Made by a program: the position numbers and the translations under genes. Positions 47,791 to 60,200 of a stretch of 64,000 bases of DNA are shown one piece after another (position 1 is the first letter of the stretch; the number at the start of each line of letters is the position of its first letter). Origin of the DNA: Chelonoidis abingdonii (taxonomy: Eukaryota; Chordata; Testudines; Testudinidae); assembly GCF_003597395.2 (NCBI RefSeq), contig NC_133771.1, positions 46,589,773 to 46,653,772 of the forward strand, given 5' to 3'. Below the pieces are notes generated by a model, which saw only the letters and a list, made by a program, of their open reading frames with translations, ran no database searches and was not told the origin of the DNA.

Positions 47791-50700
47791 GAAAGATCAG
47801 GGCACACTGCTGAATGCAGTATGGAATGCTGCACTAAATCTCTTGAAAAACTGATCAATTACAGGACCCCTGTGAATTTCTTAAGCACAACTCCAATTAA
47901 GAATTTCCTAGACATCAGTTCTTATAGCCTCCAACTATGTTTTCAGTGTGAGCTTGTAAATTTTTTTGTTGTGATCATTTTAAAATAGTCACACACAATT
48001 TCCTTTGTTTGTTTGTTCCTCTTAAAGAAAAATTCTTTTGAAATGTGTCTCAGCCAAGCAGTGCTTGGCTTATGTTTAATAGTTTGTATAAATAAGGAGG
48101 AAGACACTTTTCTAATACAAAAGTAGACTTCAGCTTATCCTTTCAGAAATAGATAATGCTCTTTTTTAAGAATTGAACCTTCAACTGAACATATTGTGCA
48201 TAAATAAATTATACTGTAATTAGAATAGGATGATTTATGTAAATCGTGAAAAGTGAATAGCAAAGCTTATCAACTGTTCTTTAAATGTTAGTCATGAATA
48301 TTAACTGGCTATTTTAAATGATGTTCATTTTAAAAATATTCATAAATCAAAAGTCAGCCAGCTGGGCAAAAGGGGATAATGTTTCAAACAGGGTAACAGT
48401 AGGAATTTGTCAATAAATGACTTGGAAGTATAGGATTCGCTATATTAGATCATACTGGCCTAATATCACACCTCTGGTTGTGGTCAATAGTGGTGGTGGA
48501 AGGTGAAGAAATATACATCATGAAGCAATATTTAATAGTGCAGGGCTGCACATGGGGAGGAGAGGGATTACTCTGTGTCCTGCAATGATCAGCTAACTTC
48601 AAAAAGCATGAGACTACTAAACAGCTAAGAAAGACCAGGAAGGAGTTTGATTCCAATAAAATCTTGGAAAAATAAATTGTCTGCTGTAGAAAATATGCTC
48701 TGGAAACCATCATGCTAGGGAACTGGTTCTTGAGGAGAAATTGCCCTATAATTCCCTGGACCGGGACACAGAGACTGGATTCCTCTTCTTAAATATTGCT
48801 TTTAATTTTATGTGAATGTTATGCTAAAGAAGGTTCCAAAATAATATGCACTGGAGACCAAAGTCCCCTATTTATCCATAGGGCAAGCAATGTATATCAT
48901 AAGAAGCATCATTACATGTTTCCCTATACATCTTTCTCTGTCAAAGCACATTAACATTGTTTTACTTTCTATGATATGGGAACGTATAAAGGCTGTGAAA
49001 GTCAGTTGTAGGAATCAGGCTTTCTGCTTTGTTGCTCATTGGATGGTTGAGATTTCTTACTCCACCTTATGCTTTCGTGACTGCCTTATCTAAAGACAAC
49101 TCAAAAAGTTTACTTCTGGAGAACCCCAAAGTGGACAAAATGTGCTTGATTTAAGTTTCAGCTGTATGAAATATAAAACATTTGTCAAATTTGCTTTGTG
49201 GGGAGTATTTGTTTGCCAGCAACCGTGCTTTGGATTCCAGTTCATTGAGGTGTTTGTCTGAAGCTAAAGACATGGAGAAGGATATTTACCTATGTAAAAT
49301 AAATCTAGTAGTGAAACATTTTTTTTGGCAAATAAAGAGAATACACTGATTATACGTCCAGCTTGGTGTTGCTCTACCAAAACTAATAAATGTGACAGAT
49401 ACCCTGAAGTTTCTACTTTTCTATAGGTTTCTTTGAACAAAAATATCCTTCTGTTTGTACAATAGTTTCTTTCTCAAGGAATGAGACTAGTTGTGGCAAC
49501 CTTCAGGGACTCTACACAATCACATTTGTCCTCTTAGATTTTTTTTAAATTTCTTGATGTCTAGCCAGACAAAATTAGATTAATTGGGTCATTCGCATTA
49601 TTAAAGTTGAATCAAGTTGGATGCAGATCTTCCTTTACATTTTTAAGGGATTTTTACTTCACATTTTTACTTAGATGCTGTCAGACTGGCTTCTTCCCGT
49701 CAAGTATTCTCCAAAGAACTTACGACCCTTGATAACTTATTTTCCTCTTCAGTATTTTTAAACTATCTTGCATGAGGTTCTGCCTCTGTTTCATGTTCCA
49801 GTGCTGAAAGTTTCCTTTTTCTTAGTGAGGAATACTTGGAAGATTTGTCTTATTTTTCTTACACTTTTTGGTGGGTCCCTATGTGTGTTTTCATGCTTCA
49901 GTTCAACAATGTAGTGGAGGATAACATTGACCAGTGTGATCTGTTAAAGATTTTCTTCTTGATTGCTAGAGTTGTGCTGCCACCTTTATCTCACGGAGCC
50001 TCGAACTTTGAGAAGTTGTCAGACAAGGAGGGGCCAAGAACCCTTTCCCGAGAGGATTTATAAAGTAGCTCTTGATCTGGAAAAAACTCTTATGAGATGG
50101 CAGCACTGATTTACTAAGGATGATGCACTCATCCCTCCGCACACTGGTCGACTAAGTCACTGAGAACATGTTTGCACTTCAGTTCATCTGGGTTTTTGAG
50201 AAGGGACTGGATGTGATCAAGCAACCCCTCGATGCCAACTGGCAAGAGGGTTCCAAGAATATTCAGATTCTGGTTCACCAAAGAATGTCATGTGAGGTCT
50301 TAACTGAAAGCCAGCATCACACTGGTCATTAATATTGTTATGAAATGTATGTACAGATACTATCTAGGAGTTATGTATATATACTGAAAATGAAGTTTTA
50401 AAGACTGTATTATGGCAGAGAACAGCTTTTCTGTCAGACAAAAGATGTTTGTTCACCTCTCTGTTAGCATATAAATTAAGCATTACAAAGTCAGCAGAGA
50501 GTGTAGAGTCAATAGGGAAGAGCACACAGGAAAAACAAGCAATGGGGTTATACTGTCTCAGTACAGACTGAACTTTTTGGATGCAAGTATAAAGTAAAGA
50601 AGATATTCTCCACTTAGAAGGTAAATAGGCATTGCATTTACATTCATGAAAATGGAATCACAACCAGCCTTTGTTGAAGATGCTGCAAAAGGCTTTGATG

Positions 50701-50914
50701 AGATAAACATCTTTAGACATGAGATTAGCCTGTTAAGTTTAGTCTCTAGAAAACATGCTATGTTTGTTTTAAATAGTAACCTTTTTTTTTTTCCTATTAT
50801 TCTTACTCACAATATCTTGAATCATGAATTTTTTGGTAATACATTTATCCTTGTTTTCACTGTAAATATATCTGTGCTGTGATATTAGGAAAGGTGCTGC
50901 TGATTCTGAGTTAA
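47791..50914. other. ANGPT2 5' flank
   Basis: Upstream intergenic or MCPH1-intron sequence. Around 48430-48620 a diverged CR1-like 3' relic may be present (TATTAGATCATACTGGCCTAAT, AAGCATGAGACTACT). The frame at 49836-50063 has no recognised motif. Nothing else identified. Confidence 0.4.
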
Positions 50915-51330
50915 ATCATACAAGCCGGTGTGTATACTGTTCCCTTGGGGACAGCAGACCTGGTATTTCTGTGAGTGTTCAGGGGATAAAGGGCTAGACA
51001 CCACAGGAGAATGCTTCATATGAGCTCAGGGACTGGAGCTAAACCTATTCCTTAACTTTTAAGGCACAGCCCAGTTGAGAGTGGTTGGGTGGCTAACAGG
51101 CTGGTGGTGTATGTTAGGGTGCTGACAGTTAAACACAAGCAGATCTCTCTTACTGAAGTCAAGGAAGTAACTAGAGGAATCACAGTCATGGGCACCCTGA
51201 GAACCATCACACTGGAGCCCTGGCTTTTGAGGGTTGAACCTGCTCCTGTGTTGGGAACTGCAGGAGTGTGACTCTGAAAGGCTGTTTGAGGGTAGAGGGG
51301 CCAAGAGCAAGATTGGGGTAGAGGACCCTG
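50915..51330 (+). repeat. LTR-retrotransposon 3' fragment, copy 1
   Basis: Contains TGTTCCCTTGGGGACAGCAG, GATAAAGGGCTAGACACCACAG and GGTGGCTAACAGGCTGG. The same words, in the opposite orientation, occur at 54480-54700, next to a gypsy RT fragment. Downstream wording GAGGGTAGAGGGGCCAAGAG suggests the repeat continues to about 51330. The small frames on both strands are incidental. Confidence 0.5.
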
Positions 51331-54134
51331 GCTAATAATGCTTGATATAGCTTGGACCTCCACAGGAAAGAAATCAAGGGGTTTGATGTTGGAAAGATCA
51401 ACCAATTTGGCATTTCTGTTGAATGTGTGGCTCCTAATTGCTGCAGTGACATTTGGGAGTAGTGTGGAGAGTACAGAAATCTTTCTCCAGGAATGCTGGC
51501 TGGAACCCATGTGGAAGCAATGGGCAAGCTAATAGCTTAACAGCAGCCTCTTCTGAGATCTGTGGCTAGGTGCGCTGCTGTGACTAAACTTCTGTGTGTG
51601 GAGGATTAGTTTAGTATTCCTACACAGGGAGAGACTGCTTCTTTATTGTTTGATACATGCTGTCTGGTGATGAAGTGAGTTGAATGTCCTTCTCAGGTAT
51701 ATCAGTGAGTATTTTACTGTCTCCACATCTGTCTCAGCGTACTCTCTACTTTGCCACAGGTATCTTAGCCTTTCCCACCATGTGTAGGAAGCTGAAAGTG
51801 AGGCATCTTGCCAACAAAATGAGCATAACCACTTTTTAACCCTATGTTGGAAAAGTTGCTGCATTTGGGGCATCTTTTTGAACGTGGTTTGCCCTTGTCA
51901 TCCATTTGGGAGCAGTCTTCCCAGCAGAGGAGGGAAAGTTGTACCTTCAAAGTAATTACCTCCTGCAGAGCCAAACTAGCCATAGCTCAAGGGAAATGGA
52001 AGTGGAAATGGGAAGAAGCTGAATTTGGAAAATTAGTTTGAAATGTAAGGAAATTTTAAATACATTTTTGTCCTCAAAAGTTCTGGTGAGGAGGAGAAAT
52101 TCTGAATGCTGCATTGTTACTGTATCTCTGAGGAGTTGGAACATGTCTGGCTTCTCACTTAGAGGGCAGGGCTTATTCCACAACTGCTGAATGACAGGCT
52201 GATCTGCATCCTATCAACAGTGACAGGGAACATCCCATTGTAAGTTTGTCAGACATGTTAAAGTAGGAGGATTCTGAATAACTTGGCATGGGGTTTTGTA
52301 TATTTCAGTACAAAATTCAGTAAAAGGTTTATTATAGTTCATATTAGTTGTAGTTGCCTTTCAATACTTTTGTTATGTTACTCATTTTGGTCATCTCCCT
52401 TTGGTGGTGCTTTATAGATAGAGGGGCCTGTTTGAATGTACAGTACAATGTATTATCCAAACTGAAATTGTGATGCTTAGTCTGCAATTTCCTGATTGCC
52501 TTTTAGTTAAGTGTATATAGTGTTTGACATAAAATAGCAAATACTGCCCAGTTTACTCAAAGTAAAAATTAGATATTTCCCCCTTTAAAAAAAAAAAACT
52601 ATTCACTTTACAAAACTCACCTTATAAAAAGGAGTGGAATGTATATTTTGCCAAAATTAAGCATTTAAACCTTTTTGCCAGATGTGCTTCAGGCAATTTC
52701 CTTTCTTGGGAAACAGTAATTTCCCTTACTCAACCAGTTCTGTTTTTATTTCTTACAGTATATGAGTACACTGCATTAAAAGCAAGACCACTAATATTAT
52801 CTTTCCAATTATCATTTTATATACAGCTGCATAGCTTCTGTTTGACAGGCAAGTAGAGAGGCACTTCTGTGAGATCTTTGATACTAAAGGAAGCAGTTTG
52901 TGCTTCCTTTAGTATCAAAGTTTGTGAAGTAATATAAGAAAATGTTGACTCTGTCTTAGTCTATATTTACAGATTTTTGCCTCCATCTCATTTTAAGGTT
53001 GTTAATTTTGTAGGAGAGTGAATTGTCATTTTAATGCTTTTTTTTTATTCAACTTTTTGCAGAGAGGCTAAATCTGAGGGACAGAATACGAAACCAGGCT
53101 ATGATGATGAGGCACAAGTGCTATTTGATTCACTATTATAGTAATATTTAACATTCCCGAATAATTTAAAGAATTGTTGTAATATGAGATAATTAAACTT
53201 CAAAATAAAGTTCTAGATGCAAATAAGAGATCTGAAATCTTGTAATAAATTTTAAAATCATAAAAACCTTTTTGTAGATTGCTGGTACCTGAATTTTAGC
53301 CATTTTGATACTTTTCTGCTAGGACCTCATCTTTGATTCTTGGGTCCTTTTAATATTATTAGTCTATAATAATTTCATTTGATGACTCCAAAATATTTTC
53401 TTTCCTTCCTTTTTTTTTTTTGATGTTTCTCAGAGACTAATGCAAACAAGGACAAGACTAATAAAATCACAAAATTAAAAACAGTAATAGGATTTTGAAT
53501 ACTAACTAGTCTACTGATAATCATGCCATCTAGTCTGCAGTCTTATTTTTTTCCCCGAAGAGAAAGGAATGGCAAATATTTTGTTGCACTGAACTGAAAT
53601 TAATGAATGTATTTTCTTCGTAACCCATAGCTGAATCAAGCCAACTCTAAATCCTTTCTGAAGTAAGCAGTAACTTCCTATCAGTTTGTTTATCTAGGTT
53701 TTTATACCATGTCCATCACCTTATTATCCAAGCTTATCAGTGTAGGATGTACTTGTATGTGATGTATTTCCTAGGAAATTTGCTAAACTTATTGTGCAAA
53801 ATAATTAGCTTGTTTTAAAAAGCCAAGACATTCTAAATAACTTAAGTTTACAACTTGCCTCTTTTTGTTAAGCATATAAATAAGAAGTAATTTTTTTCAA
53901 ATTTATTCTGGAAAATTATTTATTTAGAAATGTATATTGTGCCAGTCTCATATTGGTCGTATTGTATTGGTGTAATGCTATGGAGCATTAGTTACAAAAG
54001 AGAATCACTCTGTGTTCTCGATTCATGTGAGTGATTCACATGTCCTCAGTACCTGACATCTATTTCTTGCCACATTTTACTCTCCCTCTTCATATAGAAT
54101 CTTACTGAGTTTTTCAAAGACCTTCACAGTCTTC
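51331..54134. other. 5' flank, AT-rich
   Basis: Apart from the hairpin at 52876-52920 no structured element was seen. Short homopolymer tracts at 52589-52600 and 53410-53421. Confidence 0.5.
52876..52920. repeat. Perfect 20-bp hairpin
   Basis: Left arm CTTTGATACTAAAGGAAGCA (52876-52895), loop GTTTG, right arm TGCTTCCTTTAGTATCAAAG (52901-52920). All 20 pairs match. The outer bases ACTTC (52863-52867) and GAAGT (52926-52930) could pair after a small internal loop. It is not part of a recognised MITE. Confidence 0.95.
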
Positions 54135-54375
54135 TTCCTTCATAAAATCATAGTGCTGGAGGGAACCTTGAAAGGTCATCAATTCCAGCCCTCTGCAATG
54201 AGGCAGGACCAAGTACATCTAGAACATCCCTGAGGGTGTTTGTGCAACTGGTTCTTAAAAACCTCCAATTATGGGGATTCCACAACCTCCCCTGAAAGCC
54301 TATTCCAGAATTTAACTACCCTTTATAGTAAAAAGGATTTTCCCAACATCTAACCTAAAATCTCTCTTACTGCAG
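54135..54375 (-). mobile_element. CR1 LINE 3' end, inverted (part 1 of interrupted copy)
   Basis: Plus strand begins CATAAAATCATAGTGCTGGA, the reversed CR1 tail, and reads AAAGGTCATCAATTCCAGCC and ACCTCCAATTATGGGGATTCCACAACCTCC. On the minus strand it decodes as degraded CR1 C-terminus ending in a CTATGATTTTATGA tail. It pairs with the RT portion at 55416-56790, the two separated by a gypsy remnant. Confidence 0.75.
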
Positions 54376-55415
54376 ATTAAGCCCACTACTTCTTGCCCAA
54401 CTGTGATGGTTCTCAAGCTACCCAGGACTGTGAGTCACCTTATTATCCCAATGCCTCCAGCATTTGAGAGACTTGTTTGTGTTTAATTGGGTATCAGACC
54501 ACTAACATCACTAGCCTGTTAGCCTTCCAAGCACTCTCCTCTGGGTACTGTCAGCCCTAACTTTGCTGTGCAGGTTAACAATAGGTGCACCCCAATCCCT
54601 GAGCCCCTTTGAAGCATTCCTCTGTAGTGTCCAGCCCCTTCTCCACTGAACACTCTCGTCTGAAATACCACATCTGCTGTCCCCAAGGGAATAGTGTACA
54701 CACCAACTGGTATGATGGCACTGAAACCATGTACAAATAAGCAGTAATAGGTAGCCAAGCCTATGAAAGGTTTACCTTGCTTTTTAGTTTGGGGAAAAGG
54801 CCAGTTAACAATAGATTTGTACTTTCAAGGGATCAGGAGAAATTTGGCCACCACCTACCCTACCTAAAAAAGACCTTTTGGCTTCTCCTGGTTTACATTT
54901 TGACACTTTTACAGTGAGACCGCATCTCTGAGTCTTGTCAGCACTATTCCCAAGTGGTTTTTATGATCTGACCAAGAATTGCTAAATATTGCAATGTCGT
55001 CAATATAAGCCTGTGCAAAGTCTTATAACTCTTTAACACTTGATTAAAGAGCCTTTGAAAGGTGGCTCCTACATTAATCAAAAGGGAACACATTCAACTC
55101 ATAAAATCCCAAATCAGTAATGAAAGTGGATTATTTTTCTGTACTTCGCTGTTTAAAGGGATTTGCTAGTATCCCTTCATGAGGTTTAGAGTAATTAGAT
55201 ATTTCCCCTGGCCTAAAGTATCTAATGTGCCATCAATTCTGAGTATGGGATATGCATCAGGTACAGTGACAGTATTAAGTTTTCTGTAATCAACACACAA
55301 CCTTATATTCCTATCCTCCTTAGGAACCATAACAACTAGTGAGGCCCAAGGACTGTCTGACTCTTCCATTATCTCCATTTCCAGCACACTTTGTATTTCC
55401 TTATCACATTTATTC
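54376..55415 (-). mobile_element. Ty3/gypsy fragment inserted in CR1
   Basis: On the minus strand, 55166-55410 encodes SDSPWASLVVMVPKEDRNIR followed by LCVDYRKLNTVTVPDAYPIL and TLDTLGQGKYLITLNLMKGY, the N-terminal fingers and palm of a gypsy RT. The next part (about 54900-55160) is degraded RT. Positions 54480-54700 match, inverted, the LTR-type repeat at 50915-51330. Most of the element is deleted. Its family differs from the element at 15771-20239. Confidence 0.8.
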
Positions 55416-56794
55416 ATAGCTTTCCCAAAGTCTGGCACCCAGAATTGGACACAGTACTCCAGCTGCAGTCTCAACAGTGCTGAGGAGAGGTAACTGTCCC
55501 ACTCTAATTTCTTAAATACAACGTTCCTGTTAATATACCCCAGAATGATATTAGCCTTTTGTGCAACTGCATCTCATTGTTAACTCGTTGTTTGTGATAT
55601 GCTACAACCTCCAGATCCTTTTCAGCATTACTATCACTTAGCCAATTATTCCTTATTTTGTAGCTGTATGTTTGATTTTTCCTTCTTAAGAATAGTACTT
55701 TTCACTTGTATTTATTACATTTCATATTGTTTTTAGGCCAATTCTCTAATTTGTCACAGTCATTTTCAGTTCTAATCCTGTCTTCCAAAGTGCTTGCAAC
55801 CCCTCCCAGCATGGTGTCATCTGCAAATTTTACAAGCGTACTCTCCAGTCAAGCTGAAATAACATTAAATAAGATAAACTACTCTATTAATGAAAATATT
55901 GAATAGTACCAGACCCAGGACTGACCCCTGCAGACCTCACTAGATATGCCCTCCAAATTTGACAGCAAACCATTGATAACTACTCTTTGAGTATGGCCTT
56001 TCAATCAGTTGTGCATCCTCTTTATAGAAATTTCATCTAGACTATGTTTTCTTAAATTTGCCTGTTAGAGTGTCATGTGTTACCTTCAAATGCTTTACTA
56101 AAATCAAAATATATCAGGTCTACTGCTCTCCCATCCACCAGGCCAATAACATTCTCAGAGAAGGAAACTGGATTGCTTTGGCATGGCTTTTTCTTTATAG
56201 ATCCATGCTGGCTGTTCCTTATAACCCCGGTATCATCTAAGTGCTTAAAAATGTATTGTGTAATAATTTGTTCCAGTATCTTTTCAGGTATTGAAGTTAG
56301 GCTGACTAGTCTATAATACCACAGATCCTCTTTGTTCCCTTTTTAATTATAGTTCCTATACTTACCCTTCTCCAGTCCTCTGGGACCTCACCCATCCTAC
56401 TTGAGTTCTCGAAGATAATTGTTACTTGTTCCAAGATTGCTTCAGCTAGTTCCTTAGGTTCCCTAGACTGAAGCAGAATAGGCATTAAACACCTCAGCTT
56501 CTTCATATCATCAGTTATTAGCTCTCCTTCCCTGCTAAGTAGAGGGCCTCCATGTTCTTTCATCTTTTTCTTGCTTCTAATGTATTTAAAGAATCTCTTC
56601 TTATTGCCTTTTATTAGGTGTAACTCATTTTGTGCCTCAGCCTTTCTAATTTTGTCCCTACATGCTTGTGGTATTCTTTTTTTACTCATCCATGTTTCCA
56701 CTTATCAGAGGAGTGCTTTTTGATTTTCAGGTCACTAAATTGCTCCTGATGGATATTAGACACTTCCCTCCTTTACACACTGGGATAATTTGAT
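55416..56794 (-). mobile_element. CR1 LINE ORF2 fragment, inverted (part 2)
   Basis: Minus-strand reading shows KMKEHGGPLLSREGELITDD, IIFENSSRMGEVPEDWRRVS (CR1 RT start) around 56306-56701. Lower down, degraded RT follows: about 55990-56300 retains the KAF and STPLS-like connection, 55790-55850 has LVKFADDTMLGG (the F/Y-A-D-D box), 55690-55750 the CR1 NWP-x-NNMKCNKYK region, and 55416-55474 [17 protein letters not shown]. Many stops. It is a much longer CR1 copy than others here. Confidence 0.85.
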
Positions 56795-56981
56795 ATATAC
56801 CTATCTCATAGAGCTGGAAGGGACCCTGAAAGGTCATGGAGTCCAACCCCCTGCCTTCACTAACAGGACCAAGTACTGATTTTTTGCCCCAGATCCATAA
56901 GCGGCCCCCTCAAGGATTGAACTCACAACCCTGGGTTTAGCAGACCAGTGCCCAAACCACTGAGCTATCCTTCTCTCCCTA
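56795..56981 (-). mobile_element. Cry I-type tRNA-derived SINE of turtles
   Basis: On the minus strand it starts GGGAGAGAAGGATAGCTCAG; the A-box-like TAGCTCAGTGG and B-box-like GAGTTCAATCC are both present at tRNA spacing. It continues GGGGGCCGCTTATGGATCTG and ends GTCCCTTCCAGCTCTATGAG, the 3' region shared with turtle CR1 tails. This family is restricted to cryptodiran turtles, and gives the window's taxonomy. It is inserted in the inverted CR1. Confidence 0.9.
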
Positions 56982-57290
56982 GTTGTTTTCAATTGTGCGT
57001 TTAATATTTTCTCTTTGAGAAACACTGACTCCTCCTGAATTCCCTTATACCTTAGATTTTCTTCCCATGGGACCTCACTTACCAGTTCTCGCTAATGTCC
57101 TCTCAACTTTCTTCTTTGTGTCCAAAACTGAAGCCTCTCACCTGCTTTTTTCCTCTTAATCTCTTAAAATGCCCATTCCTTCCTAAATTAACCTTTGACT
57201 GGTTACTTCCTCTCTAAGTAGAATATGCTCTGATCTCCCCTATCCTCAAAGAAAAATGTCCATTGATTCCTAGTTGCCTCTCCTGTGGGA
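56982..57290 (-). mobile_element. Possible CR1 continuation beyond the SINE
   Basis: Sequence such as CAACTTTCTTCTTTGTGTCC and CATTGATTCCTAGTTGCCTC resembles the CR1 ORF2 region upstream of the part at 55416-56794, on the same strand. Frames were not verified. If correct, the SINE split one CR1. Confidence 0.4.
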
Positions 57291-60200
57291 TTGTCTTTTT
57301 TTTTATTTTTATTGGGAAGGGAGGTCAACTATAAAATCAGTTGAATATGAAAGAGTCCTGAATGCTGTTGGAAAATAGGAAAACAGCTACGCTTAAAGAA
57401 AAAAAGTTTATTGTGCTTAATAACAAGTTTAAAGCAGTGCCTTTTAAAAAATGTTTTAGGCATTAGACAGTAATCCAGCCTTCCAAACACCTTTAGCCCT
57501 TCTGATTAAAGCCTCTCCTCTGCTCCACAGCCATTCATATGTTAGTGATAGACTATCTTGTCTAATAATGGTATACTTATTAACAGCATGTCTTACTTCC
57601 CAAGAACGTGTTATTTCAACTTAAGATTCTAAACTCAAAGAAAAATTTTTGTCAAAGAGAGAATGAAAAGGAAGTGAGAAATTGTGCAAGAGGAATAAAC
57701 AAAGGTTTCAGGGAAAGGACATTTATGGCAGCAGTAAGGTACCTAGTTCCTGACATCTGTTTCCCTCAAGAAAAAAGTACAGTACATGTGTTAACCTTTT
57801 TTTAAGAGTGAAAGCAGAATATTTGCAGAGAGAGGTTTACTTGTTGTGGTATATTTGGCTACACATTTGTAATGAGTAGAGCCACTGTAGATTAGACTCG
57901 CCTTCACTAAAGATGATTCTTTGTCTTCCTCTCTACTAAAGAACATGGTCAGGTGACTCATTTTTAAAAACAAAACAAAACCCTGAGCTCTTGCATGTGC
58001 CCTTCTAGCTTTATAGCAGCAGCTAATGATTATTATCATCGTTATTATTGGCTTACAAACAAGGAAATAAACAAATATGTATTACAAAGATTTCCAAATA
58101 AGGTTAGGGCCAAAATGTAAGATTTTATGCTTATTTTTTTACAGGTAAGAGCATCAAGAATGAGAGGCTTTCCCAGTTCTAATGTAAATAGAAACATCGA
58201 CTTTTTTCAGTATTTCTCTTAAAATTGGCTGTGAGCATTCCCCTGGGGTATGGTGAACTGAAACAAAATAACAGCAATGTGTTAGTAACTAGGAAGAGAC
58301 GAGGTGAAACATTGCATTAAGGGTAATCAATCCCTTGCATGTTCCCACTTGGGGAGAAGAAATACCACTATTAGCATTTCTTCATTAATATATCCTAGTG
58401 ATTTATCTGTCCCTATAATACAAGTACAAGAAGGCACCAATGACCGTAAAATGGAGCACATTTTAAATAGTTAAAAGGAAATTCTTTTTTTATGTGACAA
58501 ATTTTAGATGGCCAAAACCATGTTTTTTCCATGATCCTTTGAGATCTTATATCTAAGCAGCATCATGCTGGATGAAGTGATAGTGATTTTGGAAGGTGGC
58601 ACTATTTTCTCTGAAACAGTACTGAAGCAATTCCTCAGCACGTGTTTACACATCAACATGGATGGAGTTGAGGTACCATGTTTCAGGTGAGGTACAAAAC
58701 TGAAGGTCTATCATTTCTGGTATTAAAACTGCCATGGCAATTTAATTTAAGAAATTTATATTCTGAAGATGGAAAAAACTATATAAATGCAGCAGTTAAA
58801 TGCACAAATTAGGAAATGAAAAGTTAAAGTTGAATACACACCCCACTCTGCTCCATACACACACTTGCAATTCTGTCTTTAGTTATGATAACATGCTACT
58901 TCTCAGTTAATACAGTATGGTATTTTTTCTATAACTTGAGAAACACATTATGAAGCTAATAACCTGTGACTGTGTAATTATATGGTATTGCAGTGGAAAC
59001 AGGACTTTTGTCAGTTCCTGAGTTGCATGTGCCATAACTATGCATCCTTAATATTGTATTACTGTAGGTTTTTGTATCTAATTTTTAGTCATTTTAGTTT
59101 TGTCCTTAATCCACATGAGAAAAAAGAAAAGTTCTCCATCTTTTATAACTAGCAGATACTGTCCCACAAAGGTTAATTCATGTTAATCAGAGTTTCTAGA
59201 AAACTATATGTCTGTCAATCATACTGCCAGTCACTAACTACAGATGAACACCTTGCCTACCTGTGCATAGATAGAGTAATAGATGCATCAATTTTTGTTC
59301 ACTAAAGTGGCTTCCTTTGAATATATCCCATTAAATACTATTTAATAAATTGAATTGGAGGCTCTTGGAAACTTCTTTTACAAAATTCATATTAGAGTTA
59401 TAATATCTTTTCCAGTAATTTCCAAAAAGAACCAAAGAGAGATTTAAGAAAACAAAACAAAACAGTTCTCCAACCTGTATATCAAAAACTCTCATATAAT
59501 TTTAAAAAGCGCCACCAGGTGTTCTAAGTGGCAGTATCAGAGTCTGTTTTCCAGTCTGTTCTTTGTTCATCTTGCTGAACAAATCATCTGCTAGAAAGAT
59601 AATCATCCATCTATAATAGATTGCGTACAGCTAATTGCTGACCAAATCTTTTAGCAGCATCATAATCCATAATATGGTATCTTTTCTTCTCAACATGAAT
59701 CACCAGTTTATTGGGCTATAAACTAATCAATCTGCTCATTTGCTTTTTAATTATATAAATTTGCATCTATCAGTGAAAAGGTAGACCTTGAAACATTACT
59801 GTGGTATTCTACTACAAATTAAATGCAGTCTTTTTTTAAATGGAATCCAAAAACACTTTTCATATCTGCCTTGACAGGAGAAGAATCACTAGTCAGCTTA
59901 TCCACAGCCAAATCTTGCTTCATATGAACATTAGAAATAGAAATCTTATCTACTGCGTCTATCTTGAATTCCATTTCTGATTATAAAAAACTCATGTAAT
60001 TATATATTCTCACATGATTTTGAGTCAGTTCCTTCCGTTAAAGGAGGCAATCAGAGAACTGTCAAATATCTATTTTTAAAATATTCTCCCAAGGATTCAC
60101 CTTTAAAATCAAGTGATACATTATCATTAGTTACTGCATTAACCATATCCTGTAGGATGTTGACTTAATGGTCAGTGACTGACAGTGTTCCTCAACATTA

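Noticed and set aside
49836..50063. Possible LINE or gene fragment
   Set aside because: Could not match any domain or repeat consistently.
55166..55474. Chimeric CR1-gypsy protein as a novel fusion gene
   Set aside because: The frame merely crosses an insertion junction between two decayed elements; no start context or downstream continuity.
56900..56981. Functional tRNA gene
   Set aside because: The A- and B-box-like region belongs to a SINE with a CR1-like 3' end; no intact cloverleaf.
56834..57025. 63-residue minus frame
   Set aside because: Falls within the tRNA-derived SINE and its flank.
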